Assembly: GCA_030704615.1 (NCBI GenBank)
Contig: CM060734.1
Span: 54,266,042 to 54,330,041, forward strand
Length of the DNA: 64,000 bases
Direction of reading: 5' to 3'
From: Takakia lepidozioides
Taxonomy: Eukaryota; Streptophyta; Takakiopsida; Takakiales; Takakiaceae
Shown here: positions 30,851 to 42,599 of the stretch, in pieces
Layout: each line of letters begins with the position of its first letter
Numbering within the stretch: position 1 is the stretch's first letter
Notes under the pieces: model-generated
Told to the model about the DNA's origin: nothing
The model's input: only the letters and a program-made list of their open reading frames with translations
Databases searched by the model: none
Program-made: the position numbers and the translations under genes

Positions 30851-33800
30851 CAGGGGAAACTCTTCCTACATATCACATAGAGATGCAGAACTACCAGTAG
30901 ACCAACTCCCCAACAACAGGGCCAATTGGGCACAGTGCATTACAATGCCAACAAGAGCTAGAAACATTGTTGTAAATGACGGAAAGGTGTGACAGGGAAG
31001 TAACACACCTGAATCCTTGCTGACTTCCACTCTAGAAATTTTTGCTCTCTTAGTGGGTCCACCTTCATCTGCCAATGGTACAGTCCCACAAGAGAGTAGA
31101 GAAGAAGACAAACGAGAACCCACCCAAAAGCTGGAATTTGCGAAATCGTTTTATAGAATTGAAGCAGTCAAGGAGAGACTGTCTGAGATTTCCACTGTGG
31201 AGAAGTCGAAGACGGTGGAAAACGAGGGATGAGGAATTTGAGCTGTAATGCAAAAAGCAAAACCCTGAGAACTGGAAAGGGAAAGAAATGGTTGAGGAAC
31301 GTCCTATGAAGAAGAACTAAAAGGAAAGGATTGTAGGGACGGAGTTGGATGCTCTAAGATTGACAGATAAGAGCTCCATAAGTGTGCACCACCACCCTGA
31401 CTTCGACATCTCAAGTACATATTACTTCAGTGGCTGGAGAGAATTGGGCCGCAAGAAATCCCCTTCATGGTGAGCAGCAAATCTCTTCCGACGGAGGGAG
31501 TTGTGTTGAGGTGACATATGTAAGAGGCTCTCCATAATTGCGTACAACCGTCACTCCTCGGCAGGTTCAACCATGGAGTACGTGGAAGTGTAAATTTTTG
31601 AGAGGATTGACGACTGTGCGAATATTGAAATTGGAACTCCGATGGATTTGGAACTTGGAGATTCTTTCTCCGAGCACTGAATGTCGTGCTATGTTTCATC
31701 CTTGCCCTTTTCCCGTACTTATGCTGTCACAGACTGTGCTTCTCAGATGCTCAATTGATGCCTGCTCTGGTGCATTCAAACCAGCTTCTATGAATCGCAG
31801 AGAAAATGTGCCATTGTGCTCCAAACTGAAGGTCACTATCCTTGATGCTAGATCTCAGCATTCATACGCAATAGACATGGAAGAGATTGAGCATCATCAG
31901 GTACTTAAGCAACTCATGCCTACAGACCATTTGAAACAGCAAATGTGAGATACTAAAAACTAGAACTTACTGGGCTACAAGACTTGGGGGATTCATTTAC
32001 TCAAGCAACCACACAATGGTTGATCATTTTGCTCTTTTGCGCAAAAGAGCAAAAAATAGGGTTCAAAGATTTTCTCGAATCATACTTCGAAGAGTTCGAG
32101 GAGTGGAATCCTATTATCGTCTCGCCCTTCCCATGGGCAGTGTCTACAAAACGGATGTGCGATTGCACGTATCGCCTTGTGCGGCAGGTCTCACTTGGTG
32201 CACCTATCAGTAAGTATGAATATTCTGCTACAACCTGTACAGAACAATGCGATGCCATGAGTACAGCGAAATCAAGCAACCGCTTTGAGCATTGCTGCCT
32301 GTTCGTATTGGTTTTCACCATTGCCTTACCCACAGCTTCTAAACACTGCATGTCTGAAAGCTATGTGATCTTTCAGGCCCATATGTTTGACGGGTCCGAT
32401 TTGAGCGGGGAGATGGCCCATATGTTTGTACCTAGAGGCGGGAAGATGTAGCAGGAAGCCAAAGGGAGAGGCTGCCCTAAACCCTAAACCCCTCACAAGG
32501 GCTGCCAATGCGGAAACAAGTACAAAGCTTTCTTCTCTTCATAATTCAGTTGGAGATTTTCGTCGCCTGCATCACTGAGGGCAGTTATTAGCTTTGATTT
32601 GAGCGCTTTGCCTCTTGTATTCGGTAGAAGAGGAGGGTCAAAAGAATGGCCGAATCCCAGAGAAGTGCTGGAGTCCTGGAGCATCGAACTGGATGAAAAA
32701 GTGAACCTACACAGATTTGGGTATTCAGGTACGGGCCTGCGATTGCACGCTCGGTGATGACAGTGTGGAGGATGGTGGAGTGTCGACACATCTACACTTT
32801 TGACCATGGATTCTCCTTCTGGACACCACTCCTCAGCATGTATGTCTGTACTGGACTGTGCTTCGCAGCAATTCTCAGCATCTTATTACACGAAGAATTG
32901 GGTTCTCGTCTCAGTTGTCGAACTAGTATCGGAGCAGTTGATTTTGTGGAGAACACAGCCGGCTTAATTGCGCAGTCTTCAGTTGTTCAGCCATGTGAGG
33001 CTTGTCGATGCAAGAGCAGTCTTCTTCTGCATAGACAACTACATGAAGTTTTTCTGGGTGTGCAGAGGATCGGAATTGTGCATTCTCTGCTTTTGCGCCC
33101 CTGATTTGAACTTAAGGACTCCCGTTTCCTCCACCTAATTGGTTTGCACCAATTTTTCAGCTTTCACATGCCTTGGCTCAGACAATGTGTGGCTTGAATT
33201 GGCCGGTTGAATATCATGTTGAGCTGCTAAGGTGCTCTCACAAATTCGCGTGAGGCTCCACCGGTCTCCGTCTATCCTGCAAATCAAACGAAGATTTCGG
33301 ACATCTCCTGGACGCTGTATAGTCAGCTGCAGATTTGATTTACAAAGCTAGACCGACCACGTATAGGGCAACCATGTATATATAGAAACGAAGCTAGATC
33401 CCCAGGAATATATTCAGTTTCGGACCAGCGCTACATTTACTTCTAGAAAACAGACAGGTGCTCTAATACTTCAGAGATCCTGACCAGTTTCCAAGTGTGC
33501 ATCGCTATATTGCGAATGCGCTGGTCGAAGACAGAGTGTGTTCAAGTGACCAGTCAGTTATGTGTTTTGTTTCGCTGACATAATTTGCTTCAAATTGTGG
33601 TCACTTTAGGAACACCTAAGAAACACAAGATGAGGTAGTCCTTGTTTGGGCTGACAGCAGATTAGAGTTGACCTACTTCGTTCCTTCAGGAGCACAAACT
33701 CGATGATAGGAAAATCGCTTCTCTAAGTAGTTCTATGTGGCCATTCATTCAGTCTAAATAACAGGTGGCCCCCGCCGCAATGCATTTCCCCTTCGCGCCC

Positions 33801-35073
33801 GGCCATGTGGCTGGTCAAACAACCCGGCCCCCTCAAAACCATGCAAAATCTGACACTTGAAAAATCCTAGCATGCAGGGCATTTACTCAAATCAAGATTT
33901 TTTTGCCGGAGCGTGTAGAGGACAACGGGGCGCACATTTTCCGTTCAGACGGCGTTTTCATCAGACTTCATCCACAGAAACTACAGGGATGGATGTAAAA
34001 CGACACGACCCAATCCGGGTTGCGTCGTCATTTAGAGCAAAGAGCTGCGCTTCTACTGAACAATTCTATGCAAAAGAATACACAACATCCAGACAAGAAA
34101 TATGCTAAATTGCCTTCTTGTAAGTGGAAGACAACAATGAATCGGGTTACCTGGTGATTTGCTAATGACAAAAGATCGTAGCCTTATTGCGCGACATGTA
34201 CTATGTGCTACTGCAATTGGTGATGCTCCCGAGATACAAAGGGGAGGCAAGAAAGGATGCAAACTGGATTAACATACAGTCACACACCCTTAGAAGTGAA
34301 GAAACCTCTCTGCATGCTGGCTGGAAAACAGAATGGACAAATCAACTATCCTCCGTAGGGTGCAGTCTACAAACTGTAAACTTAGGCTGGCCAAGCACCA
34401 GAGCCAGGATGGCCAACATCAATTGTAGAGAAGATCCAAAACAATTGCCCAAAGTAAGCTCTCACCACACCCAATCTGAAAGATCTCACCTGTTACATCG
34501 ACCCCAACAGAAGTTTATGCATGATTATTGATATCAATCATTTATACCAATCACAATGTACTTCAATGCTCTGGGTTCACACAAAATGCTAATCATACAA
34601 TATTACTTGGTTTTCTTTTGGAGGGTACAACATCAAAAAGTGTCACATCAGTAAGAATGTTACAGAGAAATGAAAACCCTCCCTCCAGATACTGTATAAC
34701 TCACTTGTTGCCTATTTTCAGCTGACCCCCTTTGCTGGAGTCAATAGTTAGAAGCTGCCTAATTGATTAGAAGTCTCACCAGCTATGACGAAAGGTAACA
34801 CTTTAATCTCCAACTATGGATATTCGAAATGTTAAGTCAAGGGCCTCATGCGAAAAGGTTCTCCACCTCCTCCACCTGCATTGGAGAAAAACCTGACAGC
34901 TGACTACACAGAAGTTTCCACAAAAATGTAGAACTTCCATGCTCAGTTGCAGACCACAATCAATTTTGAGCCACTGATTAATCACAGGTTAATCAACTGC
35001 AACAAGCCTCTCAGCCTGATACCAGGAAAAACGAGTGCAAGGAGAAGTCGGTAAAATCTATCCAACAACTTTC
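30851..35073. other. mostly non-coding; one candidate terminal exon at 32,493-32,719 (-)
   Basis: The only coding-like piece is on the minus strand: after an acceptor-like TGTGTAG, a frame reads FTFSSSSMLQDSSTSLGFG, NTRGKALKSKLITALSDAG and NYEEKKALYLFPHWQPL before a TGA. It could be the last exon of a gene whose other exons I could not find. No family is recognised. The rest (30.9-32.4 and 32.8-35.0 kb) shows no supported gene. Confidence 0.3.
32027..32054. repeat. 28-bp perfect palindrome
   Basis: Arms TTTTGCTCTTTTGC and GCAAAAGAGCAAAA meet with no spacer between bases 32,040 and 32,041. Isolated in apparently non-coding DNA. Confidence 0.9.
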
Positions 35074-37450
35074 CTAGTGTGACCACATGACTTTCGAGTA
35101 TGGTGGCTTGAACATCTCCTGAGTCTCCCATGATGATGCACCAAAACTTGCAATGGGGCTCCCAAACTGAGCCCCTGGTACCCCCTCACCCCCTCCATCT
35201 ATGACCTCATCCACGATATCCATAGCTTCCCCATCCTGCGCCATTTCTTCTCCACCATCACTTACACCTGGCGCTGTTGCCACTGCACTATGTTTCATTG
35301 CTGACACGCCATTGAGAGGTGGCATTGAGAAGGTTGGTGGGGCCCATGGTAGAAGAGCCAATTGTTTACTTGGCTGTGGATCATTCTCCTCTTCCATTGC
35401 CATATCATCCCTAGAAGAGAGCAGACGAGGTAAGGAGGAGCAAGATGCAACTCTGTGTAGCCGCCTTGGACCCAAGAACGACGGTCCACCTGAAAGATCA
35501 AGCGCTGCATGCACACACCATCACAAGCAATTTCACAATGTGTCCTTTGAGAGCTATATCCTTTTCTGTGATCTTTGATGACGAGGCCTTCAAACTACTC
35601 AAACTGCAAAAGTGGAGGGCCATCAAACCATGAAAGAGATGGAGAACCTCTGCCAAATATAACTGTTCGTCCACAAACACACTCCTATAACATTGATGGA
35701 AGAGGCTGAAACACAAGATTTGTCGTCCCATTGTACAAAATTACTGTAGGCGCTCATGGCACCAACTGTAACAAGAAAAGTATTTCTTACACTAAAAACT
35801 TGCTCGTGCCACTCAAGAGGAAGACATAGAACAGCTAGTGATCTGACCCAGACAGATGGGAGAGGAAGGTGGCCTAACATCATCTGGACTAGCCCAGTTA
35901 GAGCTAACTATTACAAAACATAGTAGAGGTGAGTGCAAAAAACAACCAAATACTCTTCTGCAAAGATCCCAACGAATCAAAATAACCTCTTGAAAAGATC
36001 CTCACTGAAAATACATCCCTCTCCCTCATTATTTTCCTCCACTATTGAGCTGTGACTCTGCCTCTGTCCGAGTAGCCATCACATCACATGTTTTAGTCCA
36101 CACAGATGAATGAGACACTGCCAAAGGACATGGGGTAGGCCCTGGATCCAAGGCAGAGTCTTCTCCCCAAGGCTGGTAAGCTACCATTGGCTACCAACCA
36201 CAAAGTGAAATGGGCTACCTTCAAAAAGGCCAGTCCCAGAAAGTGAATCGGGACAAGAATTAGTGAAAGCAGAAGAAGAGTGGCCTGCATCGTTAGTAAA
36301 GATGCCATTGTTGTCAGTACCCTTGCATGCAGCCAGGAACCCAGCTGTGTTCACTCTGATTGGCAGTTCTGATGATCCTGATGGTGGCCCACCCGGAAAC
36401 AGGGGCGGATTTATGGGCTTGTATACCACCAGTGCTTTGTCATCTGTTCCCTTGATGACAGGTGGTGGCGGAGTCAGAGTTGGGTCTGGAGCTGATGGAG
36501 CAAGAATTGGTGTTTCTTTCGGAGCTCTAAAAACTGGTGGGTTCCAGATGTCTGTTGGCACCCATCCACCCTGCAGACAAGGAAAGAGCACCGGTGTTAG
36601 GTAGATTGACGAGCTGTTTCAGTGCTTTGCACACTGGGAGGTTACATCATACAGTGATAGAAATAGTGCTGTAGCTCGCAGGTGCCAGAAAGGATGAATA
36701 GGGCACCTCCCTATCTATTTCAGAGTTCCAGCTGTAGCATTCACTGGAAGGAAAGTGCCTGCAATCCAAAAGCTTCACACAGCACCCACATAGACTACAG
36801 CTGTGGTGTGTGACACTGCAGTGGCCAAAACTACTTGTGTGTACAAGTCCGACGAATTATCTTAATTGTTAGTAAATGAACCCGTCGGCAGGCACCAAGA
36901 GGACCCAGCCAGTCTCACATACATACTGACAACCCGGCACATTAAGTGCATTCTTTCTCTCGGCTAACGTAACGGAACGAAAAATCCTGATACATTACCA
37001 TCGAGCACCTCCACTCAACACGGGATTACTTGCAATAATGCCAAGTAGAAGAAGACAATGCGGAAGGCGATAACCCTCCTTCGCGAGGTAAGCTAATAGG
37101 CACCAATTGTGCAGAGCATTTCTTTTCGAAGTCAAATTCTTAAGCAGGGAAAGTCACGACCACAGAAAATTGGCCAACCTATGTCGTCATAGGGTTTGCT
37201 ACAAGAGCTCGCAAACAGAATATAATTTTCCTTGCTTAAGCGATCAAGTGGTTCAGCAAGAGTCCTCACTCGCCAATAACAGTAGCACTACAACTAGCTA
37301 AAGAAAGCATCTCATGCTTTTCAGCGTCGCTTCCAAATGACATACCGCGAGTCGAACCCGCTTGGAAGGCGACAAGCTCACATTGCTGAGCAGATCCAGC
37401 ACGAGTTCATCAGATTCTTTGCGCTTGGCATGCAACGCCCGGGCGTTCAT
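35074..37450 (-). CDS. proline-rich protein of unknown function, 3 exons
   Basis: Exons (in order of transcription) 37450-37346, 36570-36321 and 35489-35074 join in phase at good GT-AG sites (donor GTATGT, acceptors TCTGCAG and CTTTCAG) to 256 codons plus stop. Exon 1 encodes MNARALHAKRKESDELVLDL then LSNVSLSPSKRVRLA, a basic, possibly nuclear N-terminus. Exon 2 is Pro-rich with WVPTDIWNPPVFRAPKETP, PTLTPPPPVIKG and KALVVYKPINPPLFPGG. Exon 3 has SKQLALLPWAPPTFSMPP, an acidic run EEMAQDGEAMDIVDEV, and ends EMFKPPYSKVMWSH. No known domain or membrane segment is visible. The consistent phases and low complexity of the introns argue for a real gene. I do not recognise it. Confidence 0.6.
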
Positions 37451-38819
37451 GATGTCCGCTGCTCCCTTCCCTTCTCACTGCACAACCTCCCTCTTGGCCG
37501 CCTCACGGCCTGCCATCGCAGCGCACGACTGCGCAGGCATCGCAACGCCACAACCTGGCCCCCGCACAACACACATTTCTCCACCAAACCTTCCGATTCG
37601 CACGCCCTCGCTTCCCCAAATGTCCAAACAGGAACGAACAAACAGCAACGAGCAAAGCAGAGCGCTGTCGAAGCTCCGCAGCGATGAAGTCGTCTCTCTC
37701 CCCCTCCTCACCTTCCCTCAGATTCTAGAGGAATCTCAGACATTCATCCGTCTTGACGGACGAGGCTCACCACTTCCATCCAACAAACGTACGAAACAAG
37801 TACGATAATGTGAACGTGTCGCATACATGCTCGTTGGAAGGTGGAGACTTGGCCCACGTGGCAGATCCTGCGGTTCTCATTGGTCATCATCCCTGGGCTG
37901 GGTATTTCGCGGGAAACCCCCGCACGTGGCATCTGACGGGGCCGGGGTTGCCACGTCATGATCTGGTGGACCTTTCTTGAGGCCTATCCTGGATGAAAGA
38001 GCAACCGAAAAGGTAGATGCAAGAAGTTCATCCAAGTAAGCATGATTGCTAGTCCCCTTGGGCCCCTTGTGCACCACTTGGTCCCCTTGAGAGATGGCAT
38101 CAATAATCACCGGATGTAATTAAGTTAGCATTTTCAGACTATGTAGCGGACAAGATGACAAGAGTGCTCATTGTTTTGTTGTTTGTGTGAAATTTGGTCT
38201 TTCGATTCCATAGCCGCGCATAGGCTACTCACTCATGTTGCTTAGTGTGTGAGCAGAATGTTCCTCAAAGTTTACGAAGATAAATAGTATGATGAAATGA
38301 AAATGCTCATATATAACTAGAAACCCTTACTAGCTGATGATGTGGCCAAGAATTAAGTAACGTTGGCAAGTGTGAGCCTAAGCTCACGCCACGACATCGG
38401 GGTAGCGTCGTCCATCATCCAGTGCAAACCGACCTTTACCTTAGGACACCCCATACTTGGCACATGCAGGTTTCAAAACACAAAAAACTGGTAAATCAAT
38501 ATTTGAAGCCAGACGTTTGTTTGTTTTGATTTGTTTTGTTTTGAGATGTCCCAAACTGCGGGGCCCACCCTAAGTGCTTGGTCCCGTTGGAAAGCCCTCG
38601 ACGAGGAAGGGTGCACGGGCTTGGTCTCATGATTTTTGGACCTGCAGTGTGGGAGATGTCGAATTTCAAGTACTTTTGGCCGCTGGAAAGTCGCAAAAAT
38701 AAGGAAAGTGGCTTTCCGGCACAATGGTTGGAGCGACGGGAGAGATATCAAGGAAAAGGTCTCTGGTTCAAATCAGGTCGTAGATTATGTAGAAAAAAAG
38801 TGATTAGACTTGGATGACT
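37451..38819. other. intergenic, no gene recognised
   Basis: Upstream region of the minus-strand proline-rich gene, then AT-richer sequence up to the retrotransposon edge. No supported gene. Confidence 0.5.
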
Positions 38820-38827
38820 TAGATGTC

Positions 38828-38990
38828 ATGCGCATACATATCGCTACACAACTACATCGCTGTCCAAACCACACCACACATATATGCCCAATAAAGTAGT
38901 CTGCCACAATGCGCATACATATCGCTACACAACTACATCGCTGTCCAAACCACACCACACATATATGCCCAATAAAGTAGTCTGCCACAA
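38828..38990. repeat. two tandem 81-bp units at the left edge of the retrotransposon
   Basis: Each unit begins ATGCGCATACATATCGCTAC and ends AAGTAGTCTGCCACA (38,828-38,908 and 38,909-38,989). A third, slightly diverged unit sits on the inner side of the left LTR at 39,353-39,434. The right end of the element has none. Confidence 0.85.
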
Positions 38991-39346
38991 TGATAAACAA
39001 GCTAAAAAGGACACACACTCCCAACACAAGAAATATAAAATCCATCGCTATCACTCATTGAAACAGAAGTCGAGCCAGGGGCACCCCAAGCTATGGGGAC
39101 TCCACCCCACAACAACCTGTACCCCTACATAAGCACACTCAAACCTAAACACATGCAGGAGCTCGGTCGCACAGGCTCAACTCGAGAGAGATGAGCCGCG
39201 CGACTGCCGCTCTCGTGAAGATAAGACGGACCAGGTGTCAAACTAAACTTGACACCTGATTTAACACTTGACCTAAATCCAAGTATTGAATACAAATAAC
39301 TAGTTTTATTCTAGCTGTTTTCACACTATGCTTATTTAACTTGACA
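38991..39346 (-). repeat. long terminal repeat (3' LTR of the minus-strand element)
   Basis: 356 bp, TG...CA ended (TGATAAAC...CTTGACA), matching 48,936-49,291 over the full length with four differences that I can count. It contains an internal ACCAGGTGTCA / TTGACACCTG inverted pair near 39,231-39,258. Confidence 0.85.
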
Positions 39347-39352
39347 GCTGTC

Positions 39353-39434
39353 GTGCGCATATATATCGCTACACAACTACATCGTTGTCCAAACCACACC
39401 ACACATATATGCCCAATAAAGTAGTCTGCCACAA
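39353..39434. repeat. third copy of the 81-bp unit, between LTR and polypurine tract
   Basis: GTGCGCATATATATCGCTAC ... GTAGTCTGCCACAA. It abuts the C-rich (purine-rich on the coding strand) tract at 39,435-39,446. Confidence 0.85.
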
Positions 39435-39450
39435 TCGCCCCCCTAGCTGG
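39435..39450 (-). promoter_or_regulatory. candidate polypurine tract
   Basis: On the coding (minus) strand the sequence is CCAGCTAGGGGGGCGA, a purine-rich run at the position where plus-strand DNA synthesis of a gypsy element would be primed. The 81-bp unit, not the 356-bp LTR, follows it directly. Confidence 0.45.
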
Positions 39451-39693
39451 TGGATAGGTCCCTCTACCTCCAGATAGCTACAAGATGTAATAGCCACAGC
39501 CGTACTAAGTCCTCTATCACTGTCCCTATTATACTCAAACTCTATAGACCAAGGGGCCGGGTACAAGAGTAGCCCCATCGTTAGTCGCCGTCTTGCAATG
39601 TGTGAACTTGAGCCAGGATCTCGTGTGTTCAAGGTCTCCTAGTAGTTGGGCCTTACGTTGCTTGTTAGCCTTCCATGGTTGTATCCACTCCCA

Positions 39694-39802
39694 CTATCCA
39701 ATGCAATGTGGACATAACCAATCCCCATCTGGAACCATCTCAAGAGGTGGAGTCAAGCATCCCATATGCCAACCTCTAGAGCATCGATCGCACAGAAGGA
39801 GG
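39694..39802 (-). pseudogene. C-terminal half of a PHD zinc finger
   Basis: The minus strand reads CLLLCDRCSRGWHMGCLTPP then LEMVPDGDWLCPHC before a TAG at 39,694-39,696. The spacing C-x2-C-x4-W-H-x2-C ... W-x-C-x2-C is that of metal ligands 3 to 8 of a PHD finger; ligands 1 and 2 are missing. PHD fingers read histone H3 tail methylation. The segment begins exactly where the integrase frame breaks, so the missing half was probably lost in the same deletion. A WEWIQPWKANKQRKAQ tail continues in frame after the stop. Confidence 0.75.
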
Positions 39803-40358
39803 CAAGTGATGCTTGCTTGCTGAACCTGTAGCCCATGGCTAACCAGGGTAACTGAAGGTCCCAATCTCCTAGGTATCCCTTCTGCAAGCCATACTTGCGC
39901 AAACCCCTCTTTACTGTCTGAACAACTCTCTCTGCCAAGCCATCGGCCTCGGGATGATCCCGAGAAGTGGTACGGTGGTCTATCAAGGCCTTGTCACACA
40001 AAGCCTGAAACTCCCCCAAGAACTCTCTCCCTTGGTCCGTGAGTACCTCAGCTGGAGCACCGAATCGGCTAAGCACACAATCCAGGAATGCATACGCAGC
40101 TCCCTCACTAGCCTTATCAGGCAATGGAACCAATTCAATCCACTTGGAGAAGTGCTCCACCATCACCAACACGTACTTGTTGTGGCGCATGGTCAGTGGC
40201 AACGGCCCTGCGAAGTCAAGACTCCACCTGTAGCCCAATCCCATGATCGGAAGAGGGTGCAATTGTGGAGTAGGGGCGTTGAATAAAGCACGCACCGTGT
40301 CACACACCATGCACCTAGCCACAAATGTTGCACCTCTGTGTGCATACCACGCCACCAA
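39803..40358 (-). pseudogene. Ty3/gypsy integrase, C-terminally truncated
   Basis: The frame carries RCMVCD (second half of the HHCC zinc site), LDFAGPLP with the first catalytic Asp, LTDQGREF with the second, and DGLAERVVQTVK with the Glu, so the D,D35E triad is intact. Integrase inserts the cDNA copy into the genome. It is linked to the RT frame by a one-base loss near 40,322 (the RT frame carries HTEVQH and then garbage, while this frame carries the continuation). After GYRFSKQASLA the expected C-terminal region is gone and a PHD finger begins out of frame, marking a deletion of unknown size. Confidence 0.85.
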
Positions 40359-42589
40359 TACTGCCCCTGCAGTAGACTATGAGTGCGTCGCACCCCAAAA
40401 TGCCCCAACTCCTCATGGGCATGCCGCACTAACCGTGCCCGTTGTGTTGGGTGAGGCACAATCCTCACTCGACCATCCTCCCACATTCGGAGCAGGTGTG
40501 TCCCCTCCCACCTGAACCTCTTGGCTCGTTGTAGGATCCGATCCCTCTCCTTGGCAGTCACACTGGCTGCCGTGTCTCCAGTGCGGAGGTAGTCCAACAC
40601 AACTGAATCCTCATGTATATCCTTGGCGCCACCTTGCTCATTGCTGGCCTCAGGGTCCTCAGACACTTGATCTACAGTCATCCCTGTTGCAGGTCCAACC
40701 TGGCCTTCCGCTGCCAAGATACACAGAAATGCAGATGCATGCCATCCGGGCACCATCTCCTCGTCCGTCTCACCATGCCACCGAGCTCCAGTGTCATCAT
40801 GTTGGCTCGTGCATGGATTGCGACTCAAGCCATCTGCATTGCAATTGACCAAACCCGGTCGATGCACCACCTGAAAGTCATACTCTTGAAGGATGAGTGC
40901 CCACCATGCAAGCTTCCCCGTCAGCTTGTCTGACTCCATCAACCACTTGAGTGGTTGGTGATCCGTGACAAGGGTGAAGAGATTGCCGTATAGATAGCAC
41001 CTGAAGTGTGCCACGGCCCACACTGCAGCTAAGCATTCTCCCTCATATGAGCTATACTTAGACTCTGCAACATTGTTCGAGCGGCTAGCATAAGCCACTA
41101 CGAACTCGCTTCCCTCATCATCCACCTGTGTGAGCACCGCTCCAAGCCCCAGCATGCTCCAATCTGTATGCAGCTGAAAAGGACGCCCCCTGATAGGTCG
41201 TCTCAAGATGGGCGCCGAGGTCAACCTCGCCTTGAGCTCTTGAAAAGTTTGTTCTTGCTCATCTTCCCACTGCCACTCCTGGTCCACCTTGGTCAGCTTG
41301 GTTAGAGCCTTTGCAATGGCACTAAATCCCTTAACAAACCGTCTGTAATAGTTTGCTAACCCCATGAAAGCTCGAATTCGGCTCACATCCGTGGGGCGTG
41401 GAACCTGTGCAATGGATTCTACCTTAGTCTGTTGTACCCCCAATCCTCCAGGATATATCATGTGACCCAGATACTCAATCTGGTTGTGGAAAAACTTGCG
41501 CTTTCCCGGATGTAACTTCAATCCGTGCGTCCTCAAGCGCTCAAATACCCCCTGAAGGTGTCTCTCATGCTCCTCCACCGTAGCACTAAAGATGATGATG
41601 TCATCTATGTAGCACCGAGCAAACTCCACCCCTGCTAGAATCCTGTCCATGACTCTTTGAAACTCAGCGGGAGCGTTTTTAAGCCCAAATGGTAAGAACC
41701 GCCACTGGTATAGGCAATCCTTCCCGTGCTCATTGATCCCCCAGAATGCCGTCTTTTGCTTATCCGCCTCCTTGATCGGCAACTGGTGATATCCAGATCG
41801 TAAATCCAACGTGCTAAAGACCTTGGAATGCCCAATGGCATCAAAGATCTCCTCTGGTGTTGGCATGGCATACCTATCGGACTTGGTCTGACGATTTACA
41901 GGCCGGTAATCACCGCACATACGTCTCTCCGTCTAATTGCCATAGACATCCTTCTTGGCTGGCATCACTGTGGCTGAAGCATACTCTCCACCAGAGAGCT
42001 CCACCAAACCTGCCTCCCAGAGATCTTGAGTCCTCATCTGAATCAAAGACCTCTCCATGTCACTATATCTATAGGGTCTCCGAAAGATTGGCGTGTCAGT
42101 GGCCAACTCAATACGGATCTCTTGACCCTTCAGTGCTCCCAAGTCCTTCAAACTGAAGGCAAAGCATTTCCTGTAAGCCCTCAGGAACCGCCGTATACGT
42201 CGTCTCTCTCCTCCGGTGACAATGGGTCCAATGTCAGGCTCCCAATTGTCCTCCGTAACTGCAATCTTAAGTCCAGTGGGCTTAGGGGTAGAGGACGCGT
42301 CCCGTGGTTGCTATGCTGCAACCTCTTGAGCAGTACTTCCTTCCTGCTCAGTCAGTGACAAGGCCTCATCCTGCCCCATCATCTCACCATTGAGAACCTC
42401 CTCATCCCGGGAAGAATCCCCAACCTCATCCATCACAGCTGCTTTGGCTGCCAACTCCCTCTGAACCTCGAGCACCTCCCACGTGTGCCATGGATGTCTA
42501 CACCCAATGGTCCTCACCGGCTCGCCCCCACTCGCTGCCTGTACCGTCTCGGTAGGCAGAGAGACCGTCAAGGGAAGTGCACTCCGCAC
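40193..42589 (-). pseudogene. Ty3/gypsy reverse transcriptase and RNase H, with linker
   Basis: A minus-strand frame runs from about 42,589 to 40,193 with TAG stops at 42,311 and 41,933. It contains an acidic linker, then FRRPYRYSDMERS, MPAKKDVYGN-stop-TERRMCGDYRPVN, STLDLRSGYHQLPI, RFLPFGLKNAPAEFQRVMD, the YIDD catalytic motif in CYIDDIIIFS, the thumb, and an RNase H with LHTDWSMLGLGAVL, SSYEGECLAAVWA and LVTDHQPLKWL. It continues into the integrase zinc motif (HAHEELGHFGVRRTHSLL). The RT copies the element RNA and the RNase H removes the template. The stop at 41,933 replaces a Trp that the family normally has before TE.RMCGDYR. Confidence 0.92.
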
Positions 42590-42599
42590 TCTTCGTTGC

